From Pedobacter sp. KBS0701 (GTDB taxonomy: Bacteria > Bacteroidota > Bacteroidia > Sphingobacteriales > Sphingobacteriaceae): a stretch of DNA of 64,000 nt. The stretch covers positions 5,146,001-5,210,000 of the forward strand of contig NZ_CP042171.1 of assembly GCF_005938645.2 (NCBI RefSeq). Reading direction: 5' to 3'. The notes under the pieces were generated by a model that ran no database searches, had not been told where the DNA came from, and saw only the letters and a list, made by a program, of their open reading frames with translations. Both the position numbers and the translations under genes were made by a program. Positions 8,492 to 16,564 of the stretch are shown here, piece by piece (position 1 is the stretch's first letter; each line of letters opens with the position of its first letter).

Positions 8492-9106
8492 ATGGAACTG
8501 ATTGTAATCTCTAAACCGACCGTTTTTAAAGAAGAAAGTAGCCTGATCAACCTCCTTTTCGAAGCTGGTTTACAGGTTTTTCATCTACGTAAAGAAAATG
8601 TTGATGAGGCAGCTTACCGGAAGATCATTGAAGGGATTTCACCCGAATATCATTCACGGATTGCTTTGCATCATTTCCATTCGCTTGCCAAAGATTACAA
8701 TATCAATCGGATCCACCATACCGAAAGTTTCAGGAAGGAAAGGAATAATGGGGAATTGCCAGAAAACAAAATCTTCAGCACTTCTATCCACCACCTGGCT
8801 GATAGGGAACAGATCGGGCAATATGATTATAGTTTCTTTGGTCCGGTGTTTAACAGCCTTTCCAAGCCTGGTTATCAGGGCGTAATTCCGCCAGATTTCC
8901 GTTTGGAAAAACAACAATCCACCCTTAAAATCATCGCACTTGGCGGCATCGGTTTAACCGAAATCGATCTGGTAAAAGAAATGAATTTCGATGGAGTTGC
9001 GCTATTGGGCAGCATCTGGAACGATCTTTCTCAGGCCCTGACTACGTTTAAAAAAGCCAGGGCTAAATGCCTTGCTTATACTCAAAATTTAACCATACAA
9101 CAATGA
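8492..9106 (+). CDS. ThiE/TenI-like protein, first paralog
   Basis: A 204-residue TIM-barrel protein of the ThiE/TenI family: MELIVISKP opens the first strand, FHLRKEN replaces the canonical QLRxK, RIALHHFHSLAKDYNINRIHHTE follows, then FFGPVFNSLSKPGYQG and the phosphate-binding end IIALGGIGL. Several residues expected for pyrimidine-pyrophosphate and magnesium binding in true ThiE differ (no IINDY or GPxxxTxTK pattern), so it may be a TenI-like or diverged synthase. Bacteroidota thi operons often carry two such genes side by side. Its stop overlaps the ATG of the canonical thiE (ATGA), which suggests coupled translation. Confidence 0.75.
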   Translation: MELIVISKPTVFKEESSLINLLFEAGLQVFHLRKENVDEAAYRKIIEGISPEYHSRIALHHFHSLAKDYNINRIHHTESFRKERNNGELPENKIFSTSIHHLADREQIGQYDYSFFGPVFNSLSKPGYQGVIPPDFRLEKQQSTLKIIALGGIGLTEIDLVKEMNFDGVALLGSIWNDLSQALTTFKKARAKCLAYTQNLTIQQ

Positions 9107-9738
9107 TTCAGCACTTACAATATATCTCGCAAACCCCTGAAACAGGCACCCATATCGATGCCATTGAGCAGGTGCTCCAGGCCGGTGGAAAGTGGATCCA
9201 GCTCCGCATTAAAAACAAAGCCGAAGCCGAAATCCTTCCTTTTGCAAAAGCTGCGCAAGCCTTATGCGAAAATTATGGTGCCAAACTGATTATAAACGAT
9301 TATCCGCATCTGGCAAAAGCCGTAAATAGTTATGGCGTGCATTTAGGCCTGCAGGATATGCCTGTACCCGAAGCCAGAAAAATTATCGGTAAACACCAGA
9401 TTATCGGAGGTACCGCGAATACTTTCGAACATATCCGGCAAAGGGTAGCTGAAGGAGCCGATTATATCGGTTTGGGCCCATTCAGGTTTACCCGCACAAA
9501 AGAAAACCTGAGTCCGATTGTAGGGCTGGAAGGTTACCAAAAATTGATGGAGCGGGTAAAAAAAGCTGGGATCAGCACCCCCATTATAGCCATTGGCGGT
9601 ATCGAATCAGCAGATATTCCGGCTATACTCGAAACCGGAATTTACGGAATCGCCATCTCGGCGGCACTCACCAACCAAACACAAATGGCCGCGGTTCTTG
9701 AAGAAATCAACAGTAAATTCAGTATTCATTCGATTTAA
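9103..9738 (+). CDS. thiE: Thiamin-phosphate synthase ThiE
   Basis: A 211-residue TIM barrel with the full ThiE pattern: WIQLRIKNK, LIINDYPHLA, GVHLGLQDMP, IGGTANTFE, DYIGLGPFRFTRTK and PIIAIGGI. The enzyme joins hydroxymethylpyrimidine pyrophosphate to thiazole phosphate to give thiamin phosphate. An in-frame ATG at 9067 would add 12 residues inside the previous gene; the start at 9103 overlaps that gene's stop by four bases and gives the standard N-terminus. thiG follows after 11 bases. Confidence 0.92.
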   Translation: MIQHLQYISQTPETGTHIDAIEQVLQAGGKWIQLRIKNKAEAEILPFAKAAQALCENYGAKLIINDYPHLAKAVNSYGVHLGLQDMPVPEARKIIGKHQIIGGTANTFEHIRQRVAEGADYIGLGPFRFTRTKENLSPIVGLEGYQKLMERVKKAGISTPIIAIGGIESADIPAILETGIYGIAISAALTNQTQMAAVLEEINSKFSIHSI

Positions 9739-9749
9739 AAATTACAGAT

Positions 9750-10520
9750 ATGTTAACCATAGCAGATCAAACTTTTAGCTCCCGCCTTTTTACCGGAACC
9801 GGAAAATTCAGCTCTGCCAAAGAGATGGAAAACGCCTTAATTGCCTCGGCTTCCGAACTGGTTACCGTAGCGCTTAAACGTGTCGATTTAAAAGGTAAGG
9901 AGGACGATATTCTCCATCACCTTAAATATCCGCACATCAATTTATTGCCCAATACTTCTGGCGTACGTAATGCAAAAGAAGCTGTTTTTGCAGCTCAACT
10001 GGCGCGCGAAGCTCTGGAAACCAATTGGATCAAACTCGAAATCCACCCCGATCCGAAATACCTCATGCCCGACCCGATTGAGACCTTAAAAGCCACTGAA
10101 GAACTGGTTAAACTCGGTTTTGTAGTGCTGCCTTATATCCATGCCGATCCTGTTTTATGTAAACGTTTGGAGGATGTGGGTACCGCTGCGGTGATGCCTT
10201 TGGGCTCGCCGATTGGTAGCAATAAAGGGTTACGCACCATCGATTTTTTAGAGATTATTATTAGCCAAAGCAGGGTTCCGGTAATTGTAGATGCAGGCAT
10301 TGGCGCACCTTCTGATGCGGCCAAGGCGATGGAAATTGGTGCCGATGCAGTTTTGGTAAACACGGCTATTGCCATTGCAAAAGACCCGACCAATATGGCC
10401 ATTGCCTTTAAAATGGCCGTTGAAGCTGGCAGAATGGCTTTTGAATCTAAACTGGGCGGTCAGCAGCATTATGCCGCAGCCAGCAGCCCCCTAACCGCAT
10501 TTTTGGATGAAGAGTTTTAA
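9750..10520 (+). CDS. thiG: Thiazole synthase ThiG
   Basis: A 256-residue TIM barrel. ThiG builds the thiazole phosphate ring from deoxyxylulose phosphate, dehydroglycine and the ThiS thiocarboxylate. Visible family features are FTGTGKF, the Schiff-base lysine region VTVALKRVD, LLPNTSGVRNAKEAV, KLEIHPDPKYLMPDP, MPLGSPIGSNKG and VDAGIGAPSDAAKAMEIGADAVLVNTAIA. Its 3' end overlaps thiH by 14 bases, a sign of coupled translation; ThiG and ThiH work together here (aerobic ThiO is absent). Confidence 0.96.
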   Translation: MLTIADQTFSSRLFTGTGKFSSAKEMENALIASASELVTVALKRVDLKGKEDDILHHLKYPHINLLPNTSGVRNAKEAVFAAQLAREALETNWIKLEIHPDPKYLMPDPIETLKATEELVKLGFVVLPYIHADPVLCKRLEDVGTAAVMPLGSPIGSNKGLRTIDFLEIIISQSRVPVIVDAGIGAPSDAAKAMEIGADAVLVNTAIAIAKDPTNMAIAFKMAVEAGRMAFESKLGGQQHYAAASSPLTAFLDEEF

Positions 10521-11631
10521 CGAGGTATTCGAATCCTACAATTGGGACGATACCAAAGCCAGTATTTACGATAAAACAGCCGCCGATGTAGAACGGGCTT
10601 TAAGTAATCAGCAACGGACGCTGGAAGATTTTAAAGCACTGATCTCCCCGGCTGCATTGCCCTATCTCGAAGATATGGCGCAAATCAGTCAGCGTTTAAC
10701 TTTAGACCGTTTTGGCCGCGTAATCCAGATGTATATTCCGCTTTATCTCTCCAACGAGTGTAATAATATATGCACTTATTGTGGTTTCAGTTACGATAAT
10801 AAAGTACGCCGGAGAACGCTTAACCCCATGGAAATTATGCAGGAAGTGGCCGTAATTAAGGGTATGGGCTACGATCATGTACTGCTGGTAACAGGTGAAG
10901 CTAACCAAAGTGTTCATACCGATTATTTTAAAAAAGTATTGGACTTGATTAGTCCGCATTTTGCCCATATTTCGATGGAAGTGCAGCCTTTGGATGTAGC
11001 TGATTATGAAACCCTGATTCCGCATGGCTTAAATACCGTACTGGTTTACCAAGAAACCTACCACCAGGACGATTATCGTAAACACCACCCCAAAGGCAAA
11101 AAATCGAACTTTTTATACCGTTTAGAAACCCCTGACCGCTTGGGCCAGGCAGGTATCCATAAAATGGGATTGGGTGTGCTCATCGGTTTGGAAGACTGGC
11201 GTACCGATTCGTTTTTTACGGCCCTGCACCTATCCTATCTTGAAAAACAGTACTGGCAGAGTAAATTCAGTATCTCTTTCCCGAGGTTACGTCCTTTTAG
11301 TGGCGGTTTGGAACCAAAAGTGGTGATGAACGATAAAGAACTGGTACAACTGATTTGTGCTTACCGCTTATTTAACAGCGAAGTAGAATTGTCTATTTCT
11401 ACCCGCGAAACGCAGGCATTCAGAAATCAGGTAATTAAATTGGGGATCACTGCCATTAGTGCAGGTTCTAAAACCAATCCCGGGGGTTATGAGGTAGAAC
11501 CACAATCGTTAGAGCAGTTCGAAATATCCGATGAACGTTCGGCACAGGAAATTGCAGCGATGATTAGAAAACAGGGTTATGAGCCAATTTGGAAAGATTG
11601 GGATAGGAGTTTGATCAGTAAATCATGTTAA
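10507..11631 (+). CDS. thiH: 2-iminoacetate synthase ThiH (radical SAM)
   Basis: A 374-residue radical-SAM enzyme that cleaves tyrosine to 2-iminoacetate (dehydroglycine) and p-cresol, giving the C-N unit for ThiG. The cluster motif CNNICTYC (CxxxCxxC) lies near residue 83 within LYLSNECNNICTYCGF. Other features are LLVTGEA, ISMEVQPL, VYQETYH and SAGSKTNPGGY. It starts inside thiG and overlaps thiF by seven bases. Its presence instead of a glycine oxidase indicates the tyrosine-dependent route. Confidence 0.95.
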   Translation: MKSFNEVFESYNWDDTKASIYDKTAADVERALSNQQRTLEDFKALISPAALPYLEDMAQISQRLTLDRFGRVIQMYIPLYLSNECNNICTYCGFSYDNKVRRRTLNPMEIMQEVAVIKGMGYDHVLLVTGEANQSVHTDYFKKVLDLISPHFAHISMEVQPLDVADYETLIPHGLNTVLVYQETYHQDDYRKHHPKGKKSNFLYRLETPDRLGQAGIHKMGLGVLIGLEDWRTDSFFTALHLSYLEKQYWQSKFSISFPRLRPFSGGLEPKVVMNDKELVQLICAYRLFNSEVELSISTRETQAFRNQVIKLGITAISAGSKTNPGGYEVEPQSLEQFEISDERSAQEIAAMIRKQGYEPIWKDWDRSLISKSC

Positions 11632-12659
11632 TAAAAGAAGAACTAAACCGTTACAACAGGCAGATGATTTTGCCTGAATTAGGCTTAAAAGGGCAAGAAA
11701 AGTTAAAAGCTGCCAAAGTATTGGTTATTGGTGCCGGTGGTTTAGGCTGTCCGGTATTGCAATATTTAACTGCAGCCGGGGCAGGAAAAATCGGAATGGT
11801 AGATGATGATATGGTAGAATTGAGTAACCTGCACCGGCAGATTTTATATAACCATACCGATATTGGCCTTTCGAAAGCAAAAACTGCTGCAACAAAGCTT
11901 AAGTTACTTAATCCGCACGTAGATTTCACTGCTTATCACGAACGTTTTACTGCTGATAACGCCATAGCTATTTGCCAGGATTATGAGCTGGTGATCGATT
12001 GTTCGGATAATTTTACCACCCGTTACCTGATAAACGATACCTGTGTAGAATTAGGTAAAACACTCATTTTTGGCTCTATTTTACAGTTCGAAGGTCAGGT
12101 GGCGGTATTTAACCATAACAGTGGGCCAAATTACAGGGATCTTTATCCTGCACCACCAAGCGAAAACATCAACTGTGTAGAAGGTGGAATAATCGGCATT
12201 TTACCCGGAATAATAGGTTTGTATATGGCCAATGAAGCAGTTAAACTGATCTGCAGCATTGGCGAAACTTTAGCCGGTAAATTAATGACCGTCAATGCAT
12301 TGAACAATATGGTGCTAGTATTTAAAATCGCACAAGGAAAACAAGCCGAAATAGTTAAAGCTGAAACTACAGTGAGCACCTCAAAAGAAATCGATAAAAC
12401 AACTTTAGATCAATGGCTTTCAGAATCTCCTGATGAAATCTATTTAATTGATGTTCGGGAAGATTATGAACATGAGGAATTTAATATTGGCGGAGTAAAT
12501 ATTTCCTTATATGAATTAACATCATCCCTGAAAAGTATCCCAAAGAACAAAAAAGTAGTGTGTTATTGCCAAACCGGACAACGGAGCAAAATGGCCTTGC
12601 AATTATTGGAAGGGATTTATGAAGGGGAAGTTTATAGTTTAACCGGTAAACTGTTGTAA
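11625..12659 (+). CDS. thiF: ThiF-type adenylyltransferase with C-terminal rhodanese domain
   Basis: A 344-residue E1-like protein. Residues of about 5-245 hold the nucleotide-binding fold (GAGGLGCPVLQYL, then DDDMVELSNLHRQ and DCSDNFTTRYLIND). INCVEGGIIGILPGIIG contains a cysteine in the crossover region. Residues of about 255-344 form a rhodanese-like domain with an active-site loop CQTGQRS. In this operon it should adenylate the ThiS C-terminus, and the rhodanese part probably hands over the sulfur. The zinc CxxC pairs of some MoeB/ThiF proteins are not evident. The protein could also be named MoeB-like, but the position at the end of the thi operon favours ThiF. Confidence 0.88.
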   Translation: MLIKEELNRYNRQMILPELGLKGQEKLKAAKVLVIGAGGLGCPVLQYLTAAGAGKIGMVDDDMVELSNLHRQILYNHTDIGLSKAKTAATKLKLLNPHVDFTAYHERFTADNAIAICQDYELVIDCSDNFTTRYLINDTCVELGKTLIFGSILQFEGQVAVFNHNSGPNYRDLYPAPPSENINCVEGGIIGILPGIIGLYMANEAVKLICSIGETLAGKLMTVNALNNMVLVFKIAQGKQAEIVKAETTVSTSKEIDKTTLDQWLSESPDEIYLIDVREDYEHEEFNIGGVNISLYELTSSLKSIPKNKKVVCYCQTGQRSKMALQLLEGIYEGEVYSLTGKLL

Positions 12660-13047
12660 TGCACTAACAACTACAGAATCCCATATAAAACCGTATGATC
12701 CTCCTTTATGAAGAGGATTAGCGAGATCCGCATTTGCAATGCGAAATAAAAACATATTGGCGATAAAATCGTCATTCTCATTCACCTCCTTTATAAAGGG
12801 GATGATATCACATTTGCGAGTATTACTTAAAACATTCCTGCCCTCAGCTGCCTGGAATCATTTTAGCAAGCTGTCCTCATATAAGGAAAATCAATCATTA
12901 GCTAACAGACTCAGACTGCCAATCAAGGATTTCAGATTAATGAAAGCCAGCCCAGATTCTCATCTCTTCACTTCAACCCAAACCCAAGATACGTGCCGTA
13001 TAATAAGAAAGTCAAATCAGGCTAATTATTAATGTGTGGTATATCTC
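12660..13047. other. Gap between thi operon and lanthipeptide-type cluster, no gene seen
   Basis: No convincing coding sequence is present on either strand. The sequence holds two near-copies of a CCTCCTTTAT(G/A)AAG string and a small GCATTTGCAATGC hairpin at about 12729-12741. An open frame at 12739-13032 has no recognisable pattern and is treated as chance. Confidence 0.5.
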
Positions 13048-13077
13048 TAATTTGGTCATGAAAACATATCATTTGGT
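13048..13077 (+). promoter_or_regulatory. Putative LytTR-type operator upstream of the precursor genes
   Basis: Two direct repeats, TAATTTGGT (13048-13056) and TCATTTGGT (13069-13077), are separated by exactly 12 bases. LytTR regulators bind imperfect 9-base direct repeats of the form [TA][AC][CA]GTTN[AG][TG] with a 12-13 base gap; each half here misses that pattern at one position only. The cluster encodes a LytTR regulator at 22008-22718. An AATGTTTG string at 13110-13117 could be the -7 box. Confidence 0.55.
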
Positions 13078-13144
13078 CGAATATATTCTATGGAATAAAA
13101 TCAAAAGTGAATGTTTGTATCATAAACAACAAACAAAAACTATT

Positions 13145-13297
13145 ATGAAACACAACTTAAACAACGCTGAAGAATTAGAACTGAAAAGAGAAATCATCAC
13201 CTGTGAAAATGTTAAATGTGGTATCGCTAATAAAGACAATACAATTTTAGGTGATACACTGACAATGACCAGTACCATGACAGGTTTCGGTATTTAA
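13145..13297 (+). CDS. Small precursor-like peptide 1 (no GG leader)
   Basis: A 50-residue peptide starting MKHNLNNAEELELKREIITC and ending with a Thr/Ser/Met-rich tail, ILGDTLTMTSTMTGFGI. It carries two cysteines in the middle (TCENVKCG). No double-glycine cleavage site is visible, which sets it apart from peptides 3 and 4. The hydroxy-residue-rich tail would offer dehydration sites, but all cysteines lie on its N-terminal side. The start at 13145 is chosen because the upstream extension is unlike coding sequence and runs into the probable operator and promoter. It is the first gene after the LytTR-type repeats and lies 23 bases before the next small gene. The function is unproven; it may be a peptide substrate of the cluster. 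Confidence 0.5.
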   Translation: MKHNLNNAEELELKREIITCENVKCGIANKDNTILGDTLTMTSTMTGFGI

Positions 13298-13320
13298 CCA
13301 ATTAAAAAAAATTATCCATT

Positions 13321-13500
13321 ATGAAAAAGTATGAATTTAACCCAGAAAGTAATGAAGAAGATTTTCGCCCCTTTATGGATGATGAGTTAGGAATGATCTT
13401 GGGTGGAGGGGGCGAAGAACAATTTCTTCACTATTTAAAAGAAGAACACCGTAACCAGTTTGATCAGAACGACGGCAGTTTTCAAAAGTTTAATCACTGA
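13321..13500 (+). CDS. Small precursor-like peptide 2 (Gly-rich cleavage-type site, no Cys)
   Basis: A 59-residue peptide: an acidic N-terminus, then DDELGMILGGGGEEQF, then a polar tail ending DGSFQKFNH. The DELGMILGG segment looks like a double-glycine leader end (hydrophobic residues at the usual -4, -7 and -12 spacing), which the C39 peptidase of the transporter at 23981 could cut. The part after the glycines has no cysteine and one serine, so it cannot form lanthionine rings. It may be a signalling or helper peptide, or a precursor with another modification. It was too short for routine calling but has an ATG directly after a 23-base gap from peptide 1 and codon use like its neighbours. 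Confidence 0.5.
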   Translation: MKKYEFNPESNEEDFRPFMDDELGMILGGGGEEQFLHYLKEEHRNQFDQNDGSFQKFNH

Positions 13501-13618
13501 TTACGTTGGCCACGTAGTTAGCATTAATAAACCCATCAAAATACGCATACCGGTTAGCGCAATTAAATGGGAAAACAAATTAATCAAATCAATTAAATCA
13601 TTTTAAAAATTAAACATC

Positions 13619-13792
13619 ATGAAAAAAGTTAATTTATCAGAAAAAGTACAATTAGACAAAGAAATCATTTCAAAATTGAGCGAAGATCAATTAAAAGAAA
13701 TTGAAGGTGGAAACGCAGCTGAATTATCATGCTGGTCAGATTCTTGCAAAAACAACACTAAAGCTTCTTTAGAAGAAGAATTCGGTGGATAG
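13619..13792 (+). CDS. Class I lanthipeptide-type precursor A1
   Basis: A 57-residue precursor. Residues 1-31 form a leader of the Bacteroidota GG type (MKKVNLSEKVQLDKEI, then LSEDQLKEIEGG). The core, residues 32-57, is NAAELSCWSDSCKNNTKASL plus a short acidic tail. Two cysteines with nearby Ser/Thr (SCWSDSC, NNTKAS) provide the parts for lanthionine or methyllanthionine rings. The leader's double glycine suits the C39-peptidase transporter of the cluster. It shares the leader and the SCWxDSC core block with the second precursor at 13931. A strong terminator hairpin follows nine bases after the stop. Confidence 0.82.
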   Translation: MKKVNLSEKVQLDKEIISKLSEDQLKEIEGGNAAELSCWSDSCKNNTKASLEEEFGG

Positions 13793-13800
13793 AAACCTTT

Positions 13801-13835
13801 AAAGAGTGTGCCGTCTAGACCTCGGCGCACTCTTT
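13801..13835 (+). terminator. Hairpin terminator after precursor A1
   Basis: AAAGAGTGTGCCG (13801-13813) pairs with CGGCGCACTCTTT (13823-13835): 13 pairs with one G-U and a nine-base loop, then a short A/T-rich run. It would end or attenuate transcription between the first three small genes and the rest of the cluster. Confidence 0.8.
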
Positions 13836-13930
13836 ATTAATCAAAATCAATTTTCAAGCTGCTTACTGTTACCCCAATGCTCTGGGGTATTGGCCTAAGC
13901 GATAAGTTTCAAATCATATTAACTATTAAC

Positions 13931-14101
13931 ATGAAAAAGGTAAAGTTATCAAATAAAGTGCAATTAGAGAAAGAAATTATTTCAGAACTAAGTGAAGATC
14001 AGCTAAAAGAGGTTGAGGGCGGTAATGCCATCGAATTTTCTTGTTGGGCAGATTCCTGCAATAGGCCCATTAAAGGAGAACAGGACGCTATTAGCGATTA
14101 A
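13931..14101 (+). CDS. Class I lanthipeptide-type precursor A2
   Basis: A 56-residue paralog of the peptide at 13619. The leader (MKKVKLSNKVQLEKEI, LSEDQLKEVEGG) is almost the same; the core is NAIEFSCWADSCNRPIKGEQ plus DAISD. The conserved block is SC-W-(S/A)-D-SC; after it the two cores diverge. Available dehydration sites are few (Ser before each Cys and one near the end), so at most two small rings could form. The ATG at 13931 is chosen from the alignment with A1; an upstream in-frame ATG at 13877 lacks leader features. The gene for the outer-membrane protein follows after 46 bases. Confidence 0.8.
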   Translation: MKKVKLSNKVQLEKEIISELSEDQLKEVEGGNAIEFSCWADSCNRPIKGEQDAISD

Positions 14102-14147
14102 CTGGCCCTACCTATCTATTAAAAACTACCTATATAACATCAGCACT

Positions 14148-16562
14148 ATGAAAATGAGAAAAAAAACCTATGTCCCGCATTTAACTTTCCTATCCCTTTT
14201 TATATTATCAAGCATTAATTTCGCAAATGCGCAGGGAAAAATAAAAGGAAGGGTTATCGACGACAAAAAAAAAGGTATTCCCTATTCTAGTGTTGCATTG
14301 TGGAATGCCGGGGGGAGTGCACTGGTAAAAGGTGCAATTACCGACCTGGAAGGACTATTTACAGTTGAAACAAAACCCGGCGAATACACGCTTATATTAA
14401 GCAATATGGGCTTTGTTAAGTCGACAAAAAAAATTGTAGTTACCGCCGATAAAGATTTAGAATTAGGCGAAATTACCCTGAACACTGATGTTCAGAACCT
14501 GCAGGAAGTCAAAATTGTAGGGAACAAATCTTTTATACAGCAAAAAACAGATCGCATTATATTAAATGTTGGCGAAAGTGTGCTTGCTGCGGGCAACGAT
14601 GCCTATAGCATTATTGGTATGGCACCTTCTGTACAGATGACCAACGGCAACATCTCTATGGAGGGGAAATCGAATGTTTTGATTATTCTCGATGGAAAAA
14701 AAATACCTAATGCAACCTTATCTAATATTTTAAGTTCTATACCCGGTGATCAGATTGACCGTATAGAGCTGATTACAAATCCATCATCAAGATATGATGC
14801 AAGTGCCAGTGGGGGTGTTATTGAGATTTATACCAAACGAAGCAAAAAAATAGGCTGGACAGCAAATACCGGCGGTAACCTCAGCCAAGGTTACAGGTTT
14901 GGAGGTGGTGCAAATGCCGGCATAAGAATCGGTGCGCCCAAATACGATTTTACCTTGAACGGCAATTATGGAAAACGTGGCCATATCGAAAAAGGTTATG
15001 ACAACAGGGTGTTGTTTCAGGGCATAAACCGTGTAGGTGATTTTAACCAAACAGTAGATATTTCCGACGGTGCCTCTGCTGATGGGAGTATTAACGCCAG
15101 TTTAAATTATTATATCAATAAAAAGAACACCATTGGTGCCGATTATACCTTTGTAAAAGCACACATGTACGGAAAAGGGGATGTAAATGCACTGATCAGT
15201 CAGCCTAACAGTTCCAGTAGGATCAACACTTTTAATGATTTAGATCTTACCGTTGATTTTGCCAATTACGCTATTTTTTATAAACTCGATCTCGACACTC
15301 TAGGCGCTAACCTGTTGTTAACAGGCAACTATACCAATTACATTAGCAATCAGAACCAACAGTTTAATCAGGATAAATTTGACAATGGAGCTGCAACGCC
15401 AGAGTTTTCACTATTCAGGAACAGGGCATCATCCAATTACGATATCTACACAACCTCATTAGATTATACACAAAACATTAATCCGGCACTAAAACTGGAA
15501 AGTGGTTTAAAATATACTTACACCAGTAATAACAGTCACCAAAACCCAGCTAATTTCATGAATAACCAGTGGCAGGAAGCCGGTGGTATTTTTAACAACC
15601 TTGGTTATCAGGAACAGATACCTGCAGCTTACCTCAACCTGAATTACGAAGCAGGCAAGTTTAATTTTCAGGCGGGTTTAAGGGGCGAGTACACACAGTA
15701 CAAGGTGGTAATGGGCTTAGATTCTAATTATTTTAACCTCTTTCCCAACATCAGGGCAGATTATAAGGTCACTAAAAATTATACCACATCACTGGCCTAT
15801 GCAAAAACCATTAACCGTCCATCTTACGATGACCTGATTCCATACGAGCTTTACATCGATAACTACACCCTTACCAAGGGAAATGCCCTGCTCAGGCCAG
15901 AGTATCAACATGCCTTTACCTGGTCTAACTTATACAAAAAATACAGCCTTCGTTTCGGATACACCCAAACCGAAGATGCTATTATGAGCACCATTTTATA
16001 TGATCAGAACACTTTGAAATTTATAAAAACAAAAGCAAATTTCCTGAAAAACCACCTGGTAAGCGCCAGTTTTGGTTTCCCCATTAAGTTTGCTTCCTGG
16101 TGGAACGCTAATAACCGCCTATCAGGCTATTATCAGAACATCCGTTTTCCTGATCCGGTAACAAATGCCAAAATTATGATCAGAGAGAAGTATTATTTTA
16201 CCATTAGCTCGAATCATACCTTTAAAATTTCACCAACCGTTTCCGCTGAGCTGTCTGCATCGTACGAATCGCCAACCATTTCGGGACTTTACGATTACGA
16301 AGGATATTCGAATGTAACCGCAGGGATCAGAAAGAAAATATTTAAAAACCAGGGCTTTATCAAGTTTGATGTAAGTGATATTTTTTACAAGAACAATCAA
16401 CTCCTATCTACCAATATTGTTCCCTTAATAACAGAAAGTATACACCGTGTAGATACCAGAAGAGCCAGAATTGCCTTTGGCTACAATTTTGGAAAGATTG
16501 GTAAAGACAGACGCGTACAAACAAACGGTAACAGCGATGAGCTGGGTAGGTTAAAATTATAA
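14148..16562 (+). CDS. Outer-membrane beta-barrel protein (TonB-dependent-receptor-like) of the cluster
   Basis: An 804-residue exported protein. A signal peptide (residues 1-27, ending FANA) precedes a carboxypeptidase-regulatory-like domain (about 28-110, KIKGRVIDDKKKGIPYSSVAL). A plug-like domain follows (about 125-220, with GMAPSVQMTNGNISMEGKSNVLIILDG and ELITNPSSRYDASASGGVIEI), then a long barrel region with many alternating aromatic strands and NRPSYDDLIPYELYIDN. It matches the outer membrane beta-barrel family common in Bacteroidota. In this setting it may export, import or give immunity to the peptide product. The start at 14148 is used because the signal peptide begins there; the frame is open upstream into precursor A2. 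LanC follows after two bases. Confidence 0.83.
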   Translation: MKMRKKTYVPHLTFLSLFILSSINFANAQGKIKGRVIDDKKKGIPYSSVALWNAGGSALVKGAITDLEGLFTVETKPGEYTLILSNMGFVKSTKKIVVTADKDLELGEITLNTDVQNLQEVKIVGNKSFIQQKTDRIILNVGESVLAAGNDAYSIIGMAPSVQMTNGNISMEGKSNVLIILDGKKIPNATLSNILSSIPGDQIDRIELITNPSSRYDASASGGVIEIYTKRSKKIGWTANTGGNLSQGYRFGGGANAGIRIGAPKYDFTLNGNYGKRGHIEKGYDNRVLFQGINRVGDFNQTVDISDGASADGSINASLNYYINKKNTIGADYTFVKAHMYGKGDVNALISQPNSSSRINTFNDLDLTVDFANYAIFYKLDLDTLGANLLLTGNYTNYISNQNQQFNQDKFDNGAATPEFSLFRNRASSNYDIYTTSLDYTQNINPALKLESGLKYTYTSNNSHQNPANFMNNQWQEAGGIFNNLGYQEQIPAAYLNLNYEAGKFNFQAGLRGEYTQYKVVMGLDSNYFNLFPNIRADYKVTKNYTTSLAYAKTINRPSYDDLIPYELYIDNYTLTKGNALLRPEYQHAFTWSNLYKKYSLRFGYTQTEDAIMSTILYDQNTLKFIKTKANFLKNHLVSASFGFPIKFASWWNANNRLSGYYQNIRFPDPVTNAKIMIREKYYFTISSNHTFKISPTVSAELSASYESPTISGLYDYEGYSNVTAGIRKKIFKNQGFIKFDVSDIFYKNNQLLSTNIVPLITESIHRVDTRRARIAFGYNFGKIGKDRRVQTNGNSDELGRLKL

Positions 16563-16564
16563 TT

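Noticed and set aside
12739..13032. 97-codon open frame between thiF and the precursor genes
   Set aside because: Composition and codon use are unlike neighbours, no known pattern is present, and it overlaps short repeats.
13034..13144. Upstream extension of the first small peptide
   Set aside because: It runs through the LytTR-type repeats and probable promoter; the ATG at 13145 begins the acidic leader-like part.
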